A stretch of DNA of 64,000 nt, from contig WPIO01000030.1 in NCBI GenBank assembly GCA_009760855.2, forward strand, positions 4,159,001-4,223,000, in the 5' to 3' direction. Below are positions 11,800 to 22,621 of the stretch, piece by piece; position 1 is the first letter of the stretch, and each line of letters begins with the position of its first letter. A program made the translations under genes and the position numbers. The notes below the pieces were generated by a model. It was not told where the DNA came from, ran no database searches, and worked only from the letters and a program-made list of their open reading frames with translations. The stretch comes from Cristatella mucedo (lineage: Eukaryota > Bryozoa > Phylactolaemata > Cristatellidae).

Positions 11800-12780
11800 C
11801 CGATCACTCCTTATGCCACCATGCCCCTATTTCAAGCAGCGTTTTAGATGTCTTTGGCACAATTCACAGCCTCTTACTGAGACCACCCAGAAATCCAGGA
11901 ATCCACTCTATCGCACGCCTTGTAATTTCGCGATCCGTTTGGCCAAAGATGGCCAAAATCTACGTTTGGGCCACATCCTGCCAACAGAGCCAGCACTCCA
12001 AGGTTTCACGGCACATCGTTAAAATAGAGGAGTTTCTAGCCTGGTCGCATGACATTTCAAATACGTCAACATCGACATTTTCGGCAGGCTAGCTCTATCC
12101 GGAGATTTCCGGCACCTCCTGACCAACATGAACTGCTTCACGAGATGGTCTGAGGCCATGCCCATGGCTGACATGTCTGCGGAGATCTGTGCACAGGGAT
12201 TTTTGGAAGATCGGGTCTCACGATTTGGTGCTTCGTCGGTCATCATTACTGACCGTGGCGCTCAGATTAGCTCTGCTGCACGGAGCTGTATTGTAAGACT
12301 CATCGGCTGCCAGCAAAATCGGACTACGTGTCATCACACCAAGGCTAATGCAGCAGTAGAACTATCCCCTTTGCATGCCAAATGGCATATACAACACCCT
12401 GTCATCCTTCTCAGTTTGACAGTGCTATTAATGAGGACATTGAGTTTAGCAGCAATCAAATGGTGTTTGGCACAAAGCAGCTATCACCAGACGAATGTTT
12501 TGCCTATTTCCACCCTTGCTCTACTCAGCCACCTTCACAGATGCAGTAGCTCCATTATATGCCTGGCCGATCTCCACCTGAACACTTGGTGTTCGTGAGT
12601 AAGGACCTTACCACATCCACTCACGTCTTCATATGCATCGACCGCGTAAAAGATCCGTTACAACAACCGTCTGCTGGCCCATACCAAGTGTGTGCCTGGC
12701 ACCTTTTATGTTGTCGACATCGATGGCAAAGCGGTGAGCAGACATGGTGGGCCTCTCCGAGAGCCGGGATCGCTTCGAGT
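11800..12780 (+). mobile_element. Ty3/gypsy pol relic, integrase part
   Basis: Plus-strand integrase remains. From about 11840 come the zinc-binding/linker remnants ('NPGIHSIARLVISRSVWP', 'QQSQHSKVSRHIV'), then the catalytic core: 'NIDIFG' (first Asp), 'NCFTRWSEAMPMADMSAEI', 'IITDRGAQISS' (second Asp) and 'ANAAVELSPL' (Glu). All three DDE-type residues can still be seen, but the frames are broken. At 12590-12660 'THVFICIDRVKDPLQ..GPYQV' and at about 12700 'FYVVDIDGKAVS' match the C-terminal part of gypsy integrases. No typical LTR was found next to it. Confidence 0.8.
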
Positions 12781-13226
12781 CCAACAGGCACTCATCCTCT
12801 TTCTTCGTCATTGCATCGTTTTTCCTATCCGTCACGCAAAGCAGCAAGCTACGGTGAGGCTGGCTATAGTAGACAGCAACAATGCTTGCAACGGAGCCAA
12901 GCTAGGACCTTTTTCCCTCACCCTCCGGATACAGCTGTCTGCCTCAGTTAACCTTTGTGAGATATCCTCCGACTTGATCCATCATTGGGACAACGATTTC
13001 CCGTGTGCCAGAAAGCAGCTTCTCGTGTCACACAAAAGACAGCAGGACTCCGACATCACAATCCCCTGTCAGGGATTTAAGTATCACCCATTCCAAGAGA
13101 CACCTGCACAGATGGAGCACACTGCGCCGCTTGTTCCAAATAAATGCACTGAACTCGACAACTGTCCCTTTTCGGCTATGTGGCACACCTTGATTGTACC
13201 AGACAGCTCTGCTTGCAGACAGGAAT
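12781..13226 (+). other. Probable 3' continuation of the gypsy relic
   Basis: Open frames overlap (178 codons from 12692, 130 from 12559) but past about 12780 they show no motif I know. By position this would be the end of pol or the 3' non-coding part of the gypsy element. Confidence 0.35.
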
Positions 13227-13280
13227 AGCCACAGACCTCTTCCAAACGCCTTAAAGAAGGGCAAACTTAGTAGAGCTAGA
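13227..13280. repeat. 54-bp direct repeat, copy 1
   Basis: Starts 'agccacagacctcttccaaa' and ends 'ttagtagagctaga'. Matched at 13626-13679 with two differences. Confidence 0.85.
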
Positions 13281-13625
13281 GTAAAAATGGCAGTGTGCAG
13301 TTTCCAGTCTTGATTCAGGCAAAGCTAAAGGCAAGAGCCCAGTCATACTCAGATCCGTGCATGATTCCCTCAGCTGCGAATGCAAGGCCCGGCTGCAGAT
13401 TGGAACGATCAGTGAAATGTTACAGTAGCCAAGTAAGAAAGCAGAGCAATAAAGGGATCAATTTTCGTCGTTTCTGCAATGCATGGGCATCCCTCGCTCC
13501 TTCGAGTATTCCGTCTGTCGGAATACCCACACGAGTGCCAGGCAGAACTCGTGTCACAAGTCAGACATTGACGACCATATACTAGCAGATTGGCTGGTCG
13601 CAGTGGAGGATCCCAAAAACGTTCG
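13281..13625. other. Segment between the 54-bp repeats
   Basis: 345 bp lying between two copies of a 54-bp direct repeat. It contains a short inverted repeat near 13500 ('gagtattccgtctgtcggaatacc'). No coding motif. Confidence 0.4.
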
Positions 13626-13679
13626 AGCCACAGACCTCTTCCAAACGCCTTAAAGAAGGACGAACTTAGTAGAGCTAGA
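13626..13679. repeat. 54-bp direct repeat, copy 2
   Basis: Second copy of the repeat at 13227-13280, same orientation, 399 bp downstream. It is followed at once by the head of a SINE-B. Confidence 0.85.
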
Positions 13680-13822
13680 TTGCCGAGCTGGTTTGGTCCA
13701 GCGGTTAGGGTGTTCACCCTGACCAAGGTCTGGCTGCGGTCATGGGCTCGAGCCCAGAGGCATATGTGAAGCGCCTGAATAGAGATTAAGTTCTCTTAGG
13801 GCACTATACAAATGAATTATTT
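13680..13822 (+). mobile_element. SINE-B
   Basis: Best SINE-B copy. The tRNA-like head 'tggtttggtccagcggttag' holds the A-box region and 'gtcatgggctcgagccc' the B box. The 3' part 'gtgaagcgcctgaatagaga...ttctcttagggcact' is very like the LINE F1 terminal hairpin, ending 'acaaatgaattatt'. Confidence 0.75.
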
Positions 13823-14013
13823 CTTTAGATGCTGTCCATGAGTTGACGGGACTGATAGCGTAGGGAGGAAATACGAGATATCAGCTCGACTGTAAAGATG
13901 GGAAAATGCATCGCAACATAAGAAAGCTAAAGAAAGCCATAGTCTTGATGCGAGCATCTACTGGTACGAAAGAGCTACCTCACAAAAAGGAGACGACAGT
14001 CTTAGGAAACATA

Positions 14014-14171
14014 TCAATGCCCACAGTTTAAATTAAGGTACAGATCTAGTCGGGGTGAGTTTGAGAAAGAAATATTTTGTGTGCTGCTGACCACAGGGCC
14101 ATCGACCAAAATCCCGTGACTACTGTCGTAAAGTAAGGACCACTCTAAGCTGCTATCGATTGAAGTGCTAC
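14014..14171 (-). CDS. Zinc-finger gene, exon 6 with stop (tentative)
   Basis: 158 nt from 'gaggatggcag' to a TGA at 14016-14014. In phase with exon 5. Encodes a 52-residue tail rich in Ser, Leu and Asn (…SLEWSLLYDSSHG…, ending NLNCGH). Confidence 0.5.
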
Positions 14172-16616
14172 CTGCCATCCTCAGCAACCAACGACACAAG
14201 GAGCTAGTGAAAGCACTCCTTCAGGGTTGCACCTGACGCCCAAAGAGTAGTGTTTCAAAGAGGCATGTTATCCCAGTTTTCACTCATGGACACCTCGACA
14301 GAAGTCGCTCGTGAAAAAGTGGCTCCACTGGAATTGCTGTAAAAGTAACCTTATATGGCAAGATGCTAATACTGTCATACAGCACTCACAGTAAGCGCTA
14401 GTGAATTCGTACAGAAAGCTTGTTGAGGGTAAGGAATAATGATGCCAGAGAATGTAATGTGATGTACCTCCGTCTGTAACTCCACAAAGCCATAAAGACT
14501 ATGTGGGTGTTACATGGGAGAGCTTTGTATAGCGCAGTCACAACGTAAGCGGCTTTTGGTACGCCCACAACTGGGTGAAACTCAAAATATCATACGACAT
14601 TGAGCGGAACATACCTCGTCAGAGAACTGCCTGCTTTTCGGGCGACCACATCGGTGTCTCGACACACTCGGAAATACTGAGGAATTCTGGAGCTCGCCTG
14701 CAGAAAGCAACATGACAAGTCAGATGGCTAAGCAGGCAAGAGGGGTGACCCTGGCGCTCAGCCGGAGCCTTTAAGCACTGACCGAGTCTCACCTAGCCCA
14801 TGTTTGACTCCATGGTTCCAGAGATGATTGTCGGCGGCTTCTCGCTCGAGCTTTCCGATACGAACCGAGCACTCTTTAAACATCTTACTTGAGCAGGTGG
14901 CACTCGGTGCATCGAGGGGAATGCAGACTGCGCAGGCCTGCGGCTGTGACTCACTACCGTCGATACTCTTTGACAAAAGGCCGTGACAGGCAACTGGCTG
15001 TGAAGCAAAGCGGTGAGACAAGGCTCTCCCGTTACGATTCCTGAACTGATATATGTGTACATGTTTCTGTCGCCTCGGCTGCTTGTACGCAACAGGATAG
15101 AGCACGTCACGCTCTCTGAGTTTCAGGAGCTCAGTAGCATAGCCCTTGCTCGATATGGTGCCTGCAGTGTAGTTGCTGCTTGCAGATGTTCCAGCCCCAT
15201 CTCTACTAGTTTCGTTCCCAAACGATGCCATCACACGCATTCCTAACGGCGAACTGAGATCTATACCAAGTATCCATCTCGGAAAGGTGGCTGGTGAAGC
15301 ACTGCCAGAAGCAGGTGGCATGATCTGTGAAGTCGCAGCAGCAGCAGGTGGCAACAAGTCAGGCGCCGTAGGAACAACGGCTACTTCTGTTGGGCTGCCT
15401 GCTCGCGCATGAATGTCGGTCACTTTCATTGGTGATTTCATTACGTCGATAAGGCGCACCTGGCACTCGACTCGACCATCGTCATCACTGCAGCTACTCT
15501 CGTCGGAGCATCCGTTTGCCAAAGCTGTGGGAAATGCACAAACTTGCCTTGGGGATTTTGCACTTGGACTACGTAATAGCTGAGAGATTAGAGACCTTGG
15601 GGTCCTAGGCTGTGGTGTAAGGGGAGGGGGTGACTGGCGAGCCGGTGAGCCGAAATCAACCAAGGGAGGTGGTAGTGTCAGCAGCGGAATCGTCTGAGAT
15701 GCTGGTGTTAAATTTGTTTTAGATATACACTGCAGTCCAATCGATGCCATAAAACTAGCCTGAGATATCCTAACATCGGTTACGTCTGCAGTAGTAGCTT
15801 GTACATAGTCATATACTGCTACTGATTGAGACCTACAAGCTGATGAATTGAGCAGTGACGAATCATGCTTGGATGGTAGGCAGCCCATTGATTCCGAACT
15901 GGTGACTGGTACTTTAGAAATCACTTGACAAAAAGGCTTGTGTCTCCTTAAGGCAGCTGATGATGAGAACTCAGCATAGCATGCCGAACAGACAAATACA
16001 TAATCCATACCAGTGCTAGCGGCAGGCATTGGCAATGACCTGTCCGATGTCCACCCAGTTGCTACAACCAAATGCAGCCGACATTAGGGTAGCAGGTACA
16101 AATGACTAACTAATGCCATGCTCCAGATTAGGCAACAATCACAATCAGGTAATCAGGAATAATACCTGCATCGACACATGCATGGCCATATCTAGCTGAG
16201 CTTGAGGGTAAACGTTTCCTTGACGTCGGCACCAGTGAATCTGCAGGAAAGCCACATTTCCGCTTGATCACTGATGATCCCGTCTAAAATCACATTAGAA
16301 TCCAGCCTTAGCCACACAATCAACAGCATTACAGGACAATCGAAAGCCAGCTCCAGAAATGAGCTGTTGTACCGGGATACTTTCGGGCTGACTTGGCACC
16401 AACTCTCTGAATGGTAGGCTATCAGAATTCTTACGACTGCATTTTTCATTGCAGATGCTGCCAGTTATGTCATGGAGGAGATCGTCCCAAGGATCCTATC
16501 AGAAAGTATATCGATGCTCAAACTGGACACGTGAAAGATATGTAGGCATGCAGGTACGGGGGGGGGATGCAGCTCACCTGCAAAACTACCTGTTCTGCCA
16601 TCAGACTGGTCTCCAT
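14014..16616 (-). CDS. C2HC zinc-finger protein, six coding exons, family not recognised
   Basis: Minus-strand gene model built from splice signals and phase. Coding parts are 16616-16578, 16283-16166, 16061-14793, 14697-14615, 14336-14294 and 14171-14014. They sum to 1710 nt (569 aa plus stop) and every junction matches in phase (0,1,1,0,1). Visible features: a C2HC finger (Cys77, Cys80, His93, Cys97; C-x2-C-x12-H-x3-C); a long Ser/Pro/Ala-rich, probably disordered region (about 100-340); a compact block (about 358-404) with 'LLKLRERDVLYPVAYKQP' and 'HVHIYQF'; Cys-containing 'ACAVC' at about 429-432; then 'HRCGRPKSRQF', whose basic GRPK core is AT-hook-like. A nuclear, DNA- or chromatin-related role is inference only. 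The start ATG sits in a good context (gacATGg). A LINE F2 tail lies in the fourth intron. The last two exons are less certain than the first four. No AATAAA was seen shortly after the stop. Confidence 0.65.
14294..14336 (-). CDS. Zinc-finger gene, exon 5 (tentative)
   Basis: 43 nt after 'gttacttttacag', phase 0 in, 1 out, encoding QFQWSHFFTSDFCR. The donor gtgtcc is weak. If it is not used, the frame ends a few codons later at a TGA and this would be the last exon. Confidence 0.5.
14452..14563 (-). mobile_element. LINE F2 3' tail inside an intron
   Basis: Antisense F2 3' end: 'gatgtacctccgtctgtaac', 'tccacaaagccataaagact', then the complement of 'gccgctt..gtgagtgcgctatac'. Lies between zinc-finger gene exons 4 and 5. 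Only about 110 bp long. Confidence 0.75.
14615..14697 (-). CDS. Zinc-finger gene, exon 4
   Basis: 83 nt after a very good acceptor ('gttgctttctgcag') and before GACGAG followed by gtatgt. Phase 1 in, 0 out. Encodes GELQNSSVFPSVSRHRCGR and onward, including the basic GRPK core. Confidence 0.7.
14793..16061 (-). CDS. Zinc-finger gene, exon 3 (large)
   Basis: 1269 nt exon with acceptor 'catttggttgtag' and donor CTAG followed by gtgaga; phase 1 in and out. Holds the C2HC finger, the Ser/Pro-rich region and the 'RERDVLYPVAYKQP' block. Read as one open frame it would run on to a stop at 14758, but the donor and the well-formed exon 4 argue for splicing at 14793. Confidence 0.8.
16166..16283 (-). 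CDS. Zinc-finger gene, exon 2
   Basis: 118 nt between 'tgtgattttag' and gtatta on the minus strand. Enters in phase 0 and leaves in phase 1. Encodes a basic segment ('KRKCGFPADSLVPTSRKR'). Another frame across the same place is open over a longer stretch without matching the next exon, so this frame was preferred. Confidence 0.65.
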
Positions 16617-16646
16617 GTCAGTTCGGCAAGTGGATTGACTATGGCT
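16578..16646 (-). CDS. Zinc-finger gene, exon 1 (start codon at 16616)
   Basis: A pyrimidine-rich acceptor (complement reads 'catcacctccaatcacag') precedes 69 nt that end in CAG followed by gtgagc. The ATG at 16616-16614 in a strong context gives METSLMAEQVVLQ, ending in phase 0. The frame is also open to the acceptor, so coding could begin further upstream. A possible 5' UTR exon (about 16765-16718, ending GTTGAAG followed by gtaaga) is not open in this frame. Confidence 0.55.
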
Positions 16647-16876
16647 CTGTGATTGGAGGTGATGAAAAACATTACTTGGTAATAAAAGAACACCACAGTT
16701 GTTTATCTGCACAATCTTACCTTCAACAGATGAACAAACAAAAATCGGGTATGCGTTACCTAGCACCTCTAAGCACAAGACAAACGCCAGAATGAGTAAA
16801 ACAACATCAATATGATTGCATACAGAGATTCATGTGTAACTCTAAGTGTACCTATGCACTAATATATACAGGGAGA

Positions 16877-17040
16877 TAAAAAGATAGCTGACTTAACAGC
16901 CTCATTTATGCAGTGAGAGAAAAGCCTTAACAGATATCACCCCCACTTGCAGTGGGTAATAACAGATCGCCCACTGCAGGAGTCGAACCTACGACCTGGG
17001 TCATGAACGGCAAGAACCATGCACCAGGGGCTACAACCAC
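16877..17040 (-). mobile_element. SINE-A, minus strand, diverged
   Basis: Antisense SINE-A: 'gacttaacagcctc' and 'gaaaagccttaacag' are the body, 'cgcccactgcaggagtcgaa' with 'cctacgacctgggtcat' is the B box and head. Diverged from the other copies. Confidence 0.6.
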
Positions 17041-17841
17041 GGGGCAAAGTGAGCACGTATACCAATCGATCAGCTATAGCACGAACATGTGTACACCCAT
17101 CAATTCAGCTTTAACTATCAGCTACAGCTTCAGCCTGTGATGATGGCTAGGCTGCCTGGGCGTCGGTGGTACCTCTACCGTCACCACTCCACTAAAGCCC
17201 AAACCCCACCCGGTTGCCGATGGAAGGATAGATCAGCTGCTTTATTCACTTGTATATAATACTATTTAAAAGCCTCTGATTAGTACTCTTGTCACACTAT
17301 GGAAAATGATAATGACCAGTACTTGACCACCCTCTGCCTTTCAACGAATTCAGTACTATATGGCTGACGCTTGGAAGAAACAGGAGCTAGGACAGTAACA
17401 AGGAGGTATGAATGATATAACAACTTCCTGTATATAAAATCTCGATGAGACAGTCATGAGTCAGTGGTAATCTTATAAGTGGAGCCCAATAAATCAAGTG
17501 CCAGAGTCCATCCTAATCAAAGAGCAGAGTGACAATACAACTGAAAATATGCTGGGCCCAAAAACTCTTTAGCACTAACTTCCTTTCTAGAGATAGGCCC
17601 CCAATCTGTACACGGCTAGCTCACTTAAGATCAAGGTTAAGCCCAACCGATAACTTGTAACACTCTCCAAACTTACTAGCTAAGCTCCTGGCAAGGAGTT
17701 GTCATTGCCTAAAATAACTCCTCAATGCAAATTCGCATATTCGTTTCTTTTCGGTCCTGCATCGGTTTGCTGAATACTTCACCAAGAGAGCAGGAAGGGG
17801 GCACGTCTAGCTAAGATGAGAGTCCAATAAAGATGATTACG
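17041..17841. other. No recognised feature
   Basis: Upstream side of the zinc-finger gene beyond the SINE. No exon, promoter motif or known repeat could be supported. Confidence 0.35.
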
Positions 17842-19230
17842 TAAAGTGGTGCATCGGCATCAGTAACTCCAAAAAGCCACGAAGAATAAGTGGTTGTTAA
17901 ACAGCAAAGTTTTCTATAGTGCACTCAAAACCTAAGTAGTGTCCGGTACGAACTGGGGAAACAAGTAAATATATATAATCGATGTGTCTAGCTCTAAAGA
18001 GAACAATCGGGTGCTTCATATATGCTACGGGGCGTGAACCCACGATCTCAAGTCATCAAATACATTCACCTTGAACTCGTTTGTTAACCACTTTGCCAAA
18101 ACAGTTCGGCACGATAGCCAACAAAAAGAAAGTGAGAAGCACATCTGAGTCACGAGGGTAGTCGAGGAAGTGGGTAGCATAGAAGTAGCGCCTCGGAACG
18201 GTTGGAAAATCTGAGCCACAGTCGGCAGCTGGACTCGATTTCGTTGCATAAGAATTTTGCTGCAGAGCAAAATCTTCTGCTGCCAAAGGTCTTCAAGAGT
18301 AGAAATTGAACAGCTAATGTATTCTCCACAGAGGACCTGATGGCATTAGGAAGCTGAAACTAGTGCAGCAGCTTAGCCAAGTATGAAGGAGTCAAGCCAC
18401 GGCGGGCCTTATGGGTAAGCTTGAGCACTTGATATCTGTTAATCAACCAGAAGCCACCGCAGCTCCTTCAGCAGAGAAGACACATGGCTAAACCTCAATG
18501 AATTCTATCTAGCCTTGTTGCCATATTCGTCATCAGCTGCAGCGGCCTAATGGCATTACTTTAGAATACAAGCCAAAATTGAATTGCAATGATCCAGCCT
18601 AGACAATAGTGGGGAGCTAGTTAAATTTTTAGCAAGCCACAGTGGTACAAGTCCCTAATATTAGATGGGATCGAATGTGATAGTGAGCTATGAAGCCAGT
18701 CTTCTAAACGAAATTTTCTAAATTTAGGCAGTTGCTAAAAGCAACACTCAATTTCCAAGCACATGGCGAGAGCCGCACAGCTGCATCGCCAATTAGAAGA
18801 GCAAAGTTTTCTAGTCCAGGCACACGCTTGGGGTGTCCATTGAATAGCCGTTCAGTTTTATGGCCGTTTAGCTTAATGAAATATTTCGAAATCCAGGATC
18901 GAACGTCTGCAAGGCAAGTAATTAGTTTACCAGCTGCTGCAGCAGATCCTCATAGTTTAAACGACAGATACAGATACAGCCGAGTGTCGTCAGCACAGAG
19001 GTGATAGCCGATCTCAACAGCAAGAATCACTTTGATCTGAGGTTCAGTATAAATAGACAACAGCAAAAGACCATGAAAGGACCCTGTGGAACTCAACAGG
19101 TGGCTCATTTGGTGGATGAGATTTGAACACCACACGACAAGGATTAAACACGACTGGACCAATACGATTTGAACCATGCCTCGCCTGTCAATTTCATACC
19201 GTTTGAATTAAAAAGCACATCTTGTAGAAT
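17842..19230 (-). mobile_element. LINE F2 copy, decayed, split by a SINE
   Basis: Minus-strand F2 copy. The degenerate 3' tail is at 17842-17950, the C-terminal RT region at about 18114-18700, and complement blocks of the RT core at 18730-19000 ('LYLYLSFKL' in the complement, matching the family's 'TQLYLSFK'). It ends near the complement of the 'DHEVLLERL' block at about 19230. Many frameshifts. A tRNA-type SINE sits in it at 17951-18103. Confidence 0.7.
17951..18103 (-). mobile_element. tRNA-type SINE inserted in LINE F2
   Basis: The 153-bp block holds 'ggcgtgaacccac', complement of a B-box-like motif, and 'ttgttaaccactttgcc' toward the A box. It is flanked by 'gtccggtacg' (17941-17950) and 'gttcggcacg' (18104-18113), a 10-bp near-identical target-site duplication, and it interrupts the F2 tail exactly there. 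Body sequence differs from SINE-A and SINE-B. Confidence 0.6.
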
Positions 19231-19689
19231 TATTCCGAAATTCAGGTTGCACTTGAAACCCTGATAACTTAGATATTATCTTAACTCGTGTTCATTTAAA
19301 TAACTCACCAAAATCCGACTGAGACAGACCACAAAGACACCAAAGTAAGTAGGCCCAATCGATTAAAAATTGGAATCCGCCAGACATCGCTTACATTTTT
19401 CAATCCTGTAGAGTTCAATTTTAAGCTATGGAAGGATACTCGGTGCAAATGACATTTAGACCTGGTAGGACGTCATAAAATATTCGGAATAAGCTCATAG
19501 TTAAGTTGTACTAAGATGACATTACACATGTATAATGTATGAGCACTCCAACGTCAGTGAATTCCAGGCTTTAGGAGTAACCACCCACATTTCGATAAGA
19601 AGTGGCAGACGGTAGCCAGATCTGGCTGCCCTCAAGGTCTGACAGCACAGGCAACTCGTCCACTTCCTCAACCCTAATCTCTGATACTG

Positions 19690-20350
19690 CTCATGTGTGA
19701 TCTGAATTCTCTACGTGCAGCGTTTTAGATTCGTTTTAAATGTCAACCGAGGGTAAGACGTGACTTAAGACGGGTGAGTTCCGGCTTAGTGAGCATACAA
19801 ACTAGAAGCTTGGTCCCCAACAGATTGGTGGTTAGTTAGGGGATAACTAAATTATTCAAGCCACGAGCGCTGTTCGTAGGGAGCCTAGCCTGATTGGTAA
19901 GTAGTTCGGTTAGGCAGGCCAGTGCAAGAGAATGAAGGTACATGAAAGTGAGACAAAAACCTCGAAGTCAATATGCTGCTTGATAGGGAGCCAGAGCAGG
20001 TCACTGAGAAGTAGTGCAGTGAGGTAGATTCGAAGTTCATTACAGACGCTATTATGCTCAAGTTTTGCACGAGCTGTAAGCCCTTTATTGCAAGGCCGGA
20101 AAACCAGCAAGTAGCGAGTTACAAAAGTCGAGACAAGACGTGACAAATGCATGAGGGTCGGAAGTTATAAAAGCATGGACAAACTTGGGTGTGCATCCCT
20201 GTTTAAGCAGAACAGAATGTTTGTAATGTTACAAAGAAGAAAGTAACCAGACTTGATTGGGAAATTAACACGGCAGTCTAGTAAAAGCTCACTTTATATT
20301 AAGAACCCTAGAAATCGTGTATATGCTAAGGGGATTAGACCTTTCCATTT
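19690..20350 (-). mobile_element. LINE F1 copy, 3' region
   Basis: Minus-strand F1 remnant. The complement gives the 'FVTRYLLVFRP' and 'LLLSDLLWLPIKQHIDFEV' blocks (frames 20152-19910 and 20070-19885). 3' hairpin missing, 5' part missing. A second small F1-like piece may lie at 19540-19610. Confidence 0.65.
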
Positions 20351-20954
20351 ACCAACTGCAGTGAACTTGAATTCATCACTACATAAAAAAGAATTCGAGA
20401 CGTCCTTTGCCGAGTAGGCATGGCTATGGGCCCATTATAAGCTGTCTGCATTATGGTTGCTGGTGAGCAGTCTTTCGTTTTACATCCTGACTGATGATGC
20501 AACTATACCTGCAAGTATGTCTCATAATTAACGTATCTTCACAAATAAAACCCTGTAGCATTTTTGTAGGGCTGTGTAAGATGTTAGGCACTTTTATTCC
20601 GATGGGCTACCACCCCAATGAGTAGGTCAACCCTGGCAACGGTTTCTCCAGCCTACCGAATCCAGCTGCTGGGGCAATAGTACCAGTCCCATATATTAGT
20701 TGACAGTACTGTGCACAGTGAATTTACTAGTTCCTAGCTGTCGATAGCACACTATAGATAACACCTCAGGAATTTAGATCTCACAGTTTTTCCCACAGTT
20801 ACAGTACAGTTAATCCACAGGTATAACCTAAGGTATGGCAATAAATCACCGGATAATCCATATAAGGCTACCTTAAATCAATTCCACGCCCAGCACAGGA
20901 TTGACATTAACTTCTCTTAGGGCGATATCCAAATGTTTGTTTTTACAGCCTGCC
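20351..20954. other. No recognised feature
   Basis: Spacer between F1 and SINE-A remains; no open frame or repeat of note. Confidence 0.35.
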
Positions 20955-21128
20955 CCTTGGAATCATTCGGGTGCAGGGTCTTAGCCCATGTGTAAGGTGC
21001 TCGGACCTTAATACCAGTCCTGCAGCAGCCAATCACTTATTCCCCACTACAAGAGTGGATGACGGCCATTAAGCCTCTTCTGCTGCTACATAAAAGAGGC
21101 TCTTAACAGCCGGATTTACTGATAAAAC
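20955..21128 (+). mobile_element. SINE-A, diverged
   Basis: Plus-strand SINE-A: a degenerate head ('gtaaggtgctcggacct', 'aataccagtcctgcagcag') and a clear body ('aagcctcttctgctgctaca', 'aaaagaggctcttaacag'). Confidence 0.65.
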
Positions 21129-22621
21129 ACATTGAAATGTGCAATGCCAATATAGCTTATGGCAAGATGGTTTCATCTAGACGGCTATTTTACTGTCAAA
21201 AGGTGACCAAATGATGGCATTTAGATATGTCTCAAACCGGAATATCAACATCGCTACCCAAACAAGACCATGATCGGTTGTTGGTTCAACAGCTCCAACA
21301 ACTCAACCGCTAGCAAAAATCGTGGACATACATAGAACATTGGTAAAACATGAAGGTGACATACGTGGAAATTCGGGATAGCTATGCTCATACCAATCGC
21401 AAACGGAGAAACTGCTGGACGACTGGTAAAAAGTTCTTCAGAAAGGCGAGCTACAAACTTCATCTCTTGCAATGCACTCTCAAGCCACAACAAAGCCACC
21501 AATCGAAAATGCTGGTGAATACCAAAGGCGTACCTGCTACTTTCGAAGGTTGAGCCTTGCCAGGTAGGCTGTTGAATGCCCTTGGCTGCTAGTCAATTTC
21601 GGGTAGGTTAAGGGCTGAATCTAGGCAACAACATAGCTTGATGCCATAACGACTTCACGATAGCGTAGACCTCACCTTCACTCTAAGCAGTTTCAGGAGT
21701 ACTTTGACTTGCAGCATTGTAGTCATTAACAGCCCATATAATTGGCAGCTTAAGGACAAGTCTGGGTTTGGAACCGAGCTTGGTATAATCCCGGGACGTC
21801 CCTGATATGTAATTGTATTTTATGGCTTACTGCTATGGCAGGTATTAGTCACATTAACGGCAGAGGCTGGAGCACTAACTGAGTTAAGAAATCTGCTTAC
21901 AATCAAAATAGCCAAATGAATAGGGGTAAGTAACCTGCTAGAAATACAGCAGCTCGAATAATTAGCGAACGTCCCAAACTAAGTCAAGAGGAGTGGAGCG
22001 AAAGTATAGAAGACACTAAAAATAATTATTCTAGAGCTGCTTCAGATATTAGACAGAATATGTCAGTCCGTTCTCCATCTTCTTGCATCAAGCTATGGCT
22101 CGGCACACGTAAGCAATGACATCACAAACGACCGGAGAGGCTAACGAAAAGGAAAAACCTTGACGCATTGCCATGATACGCTGCAAAGGTTGACCAATAA
22201 ATGACAACCTACTAAGCATGGTAATACATGACATACTTGAGAGGATTCAGGACATTGCACTAAACATGGAGCGACTTAGGTATGTGTCGCAAGTATCGTT
22301 GCGAAGTCCACTTCATAACAGACAGACTACTCATGGCTGACATTTTAGTGTTAAGCGATCCGTGGGTGTGAATCGTCCCTGCAGTGCATAATATTTATGA
22401 AAGTTTTCTAAGATTAGTTTTCTAAGGGCGGTAGGTATTCTTATGTATTATTATTGCCGTACTTTTACGATCGGTCTTTAATTACCAAAAGTTATTCCAA
22501 TTAAAACCACCTTCATGAAGAACGTTCTAAATTAGATTCATTCCAGCCCTTAAAACATAACGTCGGCTTTGTGACTCAGGTCGATCGGGTTTGCCCACGC
22601 CTGAGTTCAAGTCTCTTAGAG
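21129..22621. other. No recognised feature
   Basis: About 1.5 kb without a family match. Overlapping opposite-strand open frames at 21254-21553 look incidental, with no motif or splice frame I can defend. Confidence 0.35.

Noticed and set aside
16192-16449. 85-codon minus-strand ORF as an exon of the zinc-finger gene
   Set aside because: Its frame does not match exon 3; the shifted frame between the acceptor at 16284 and donor at 16165 does, so the longer ORF is taken as incidental.
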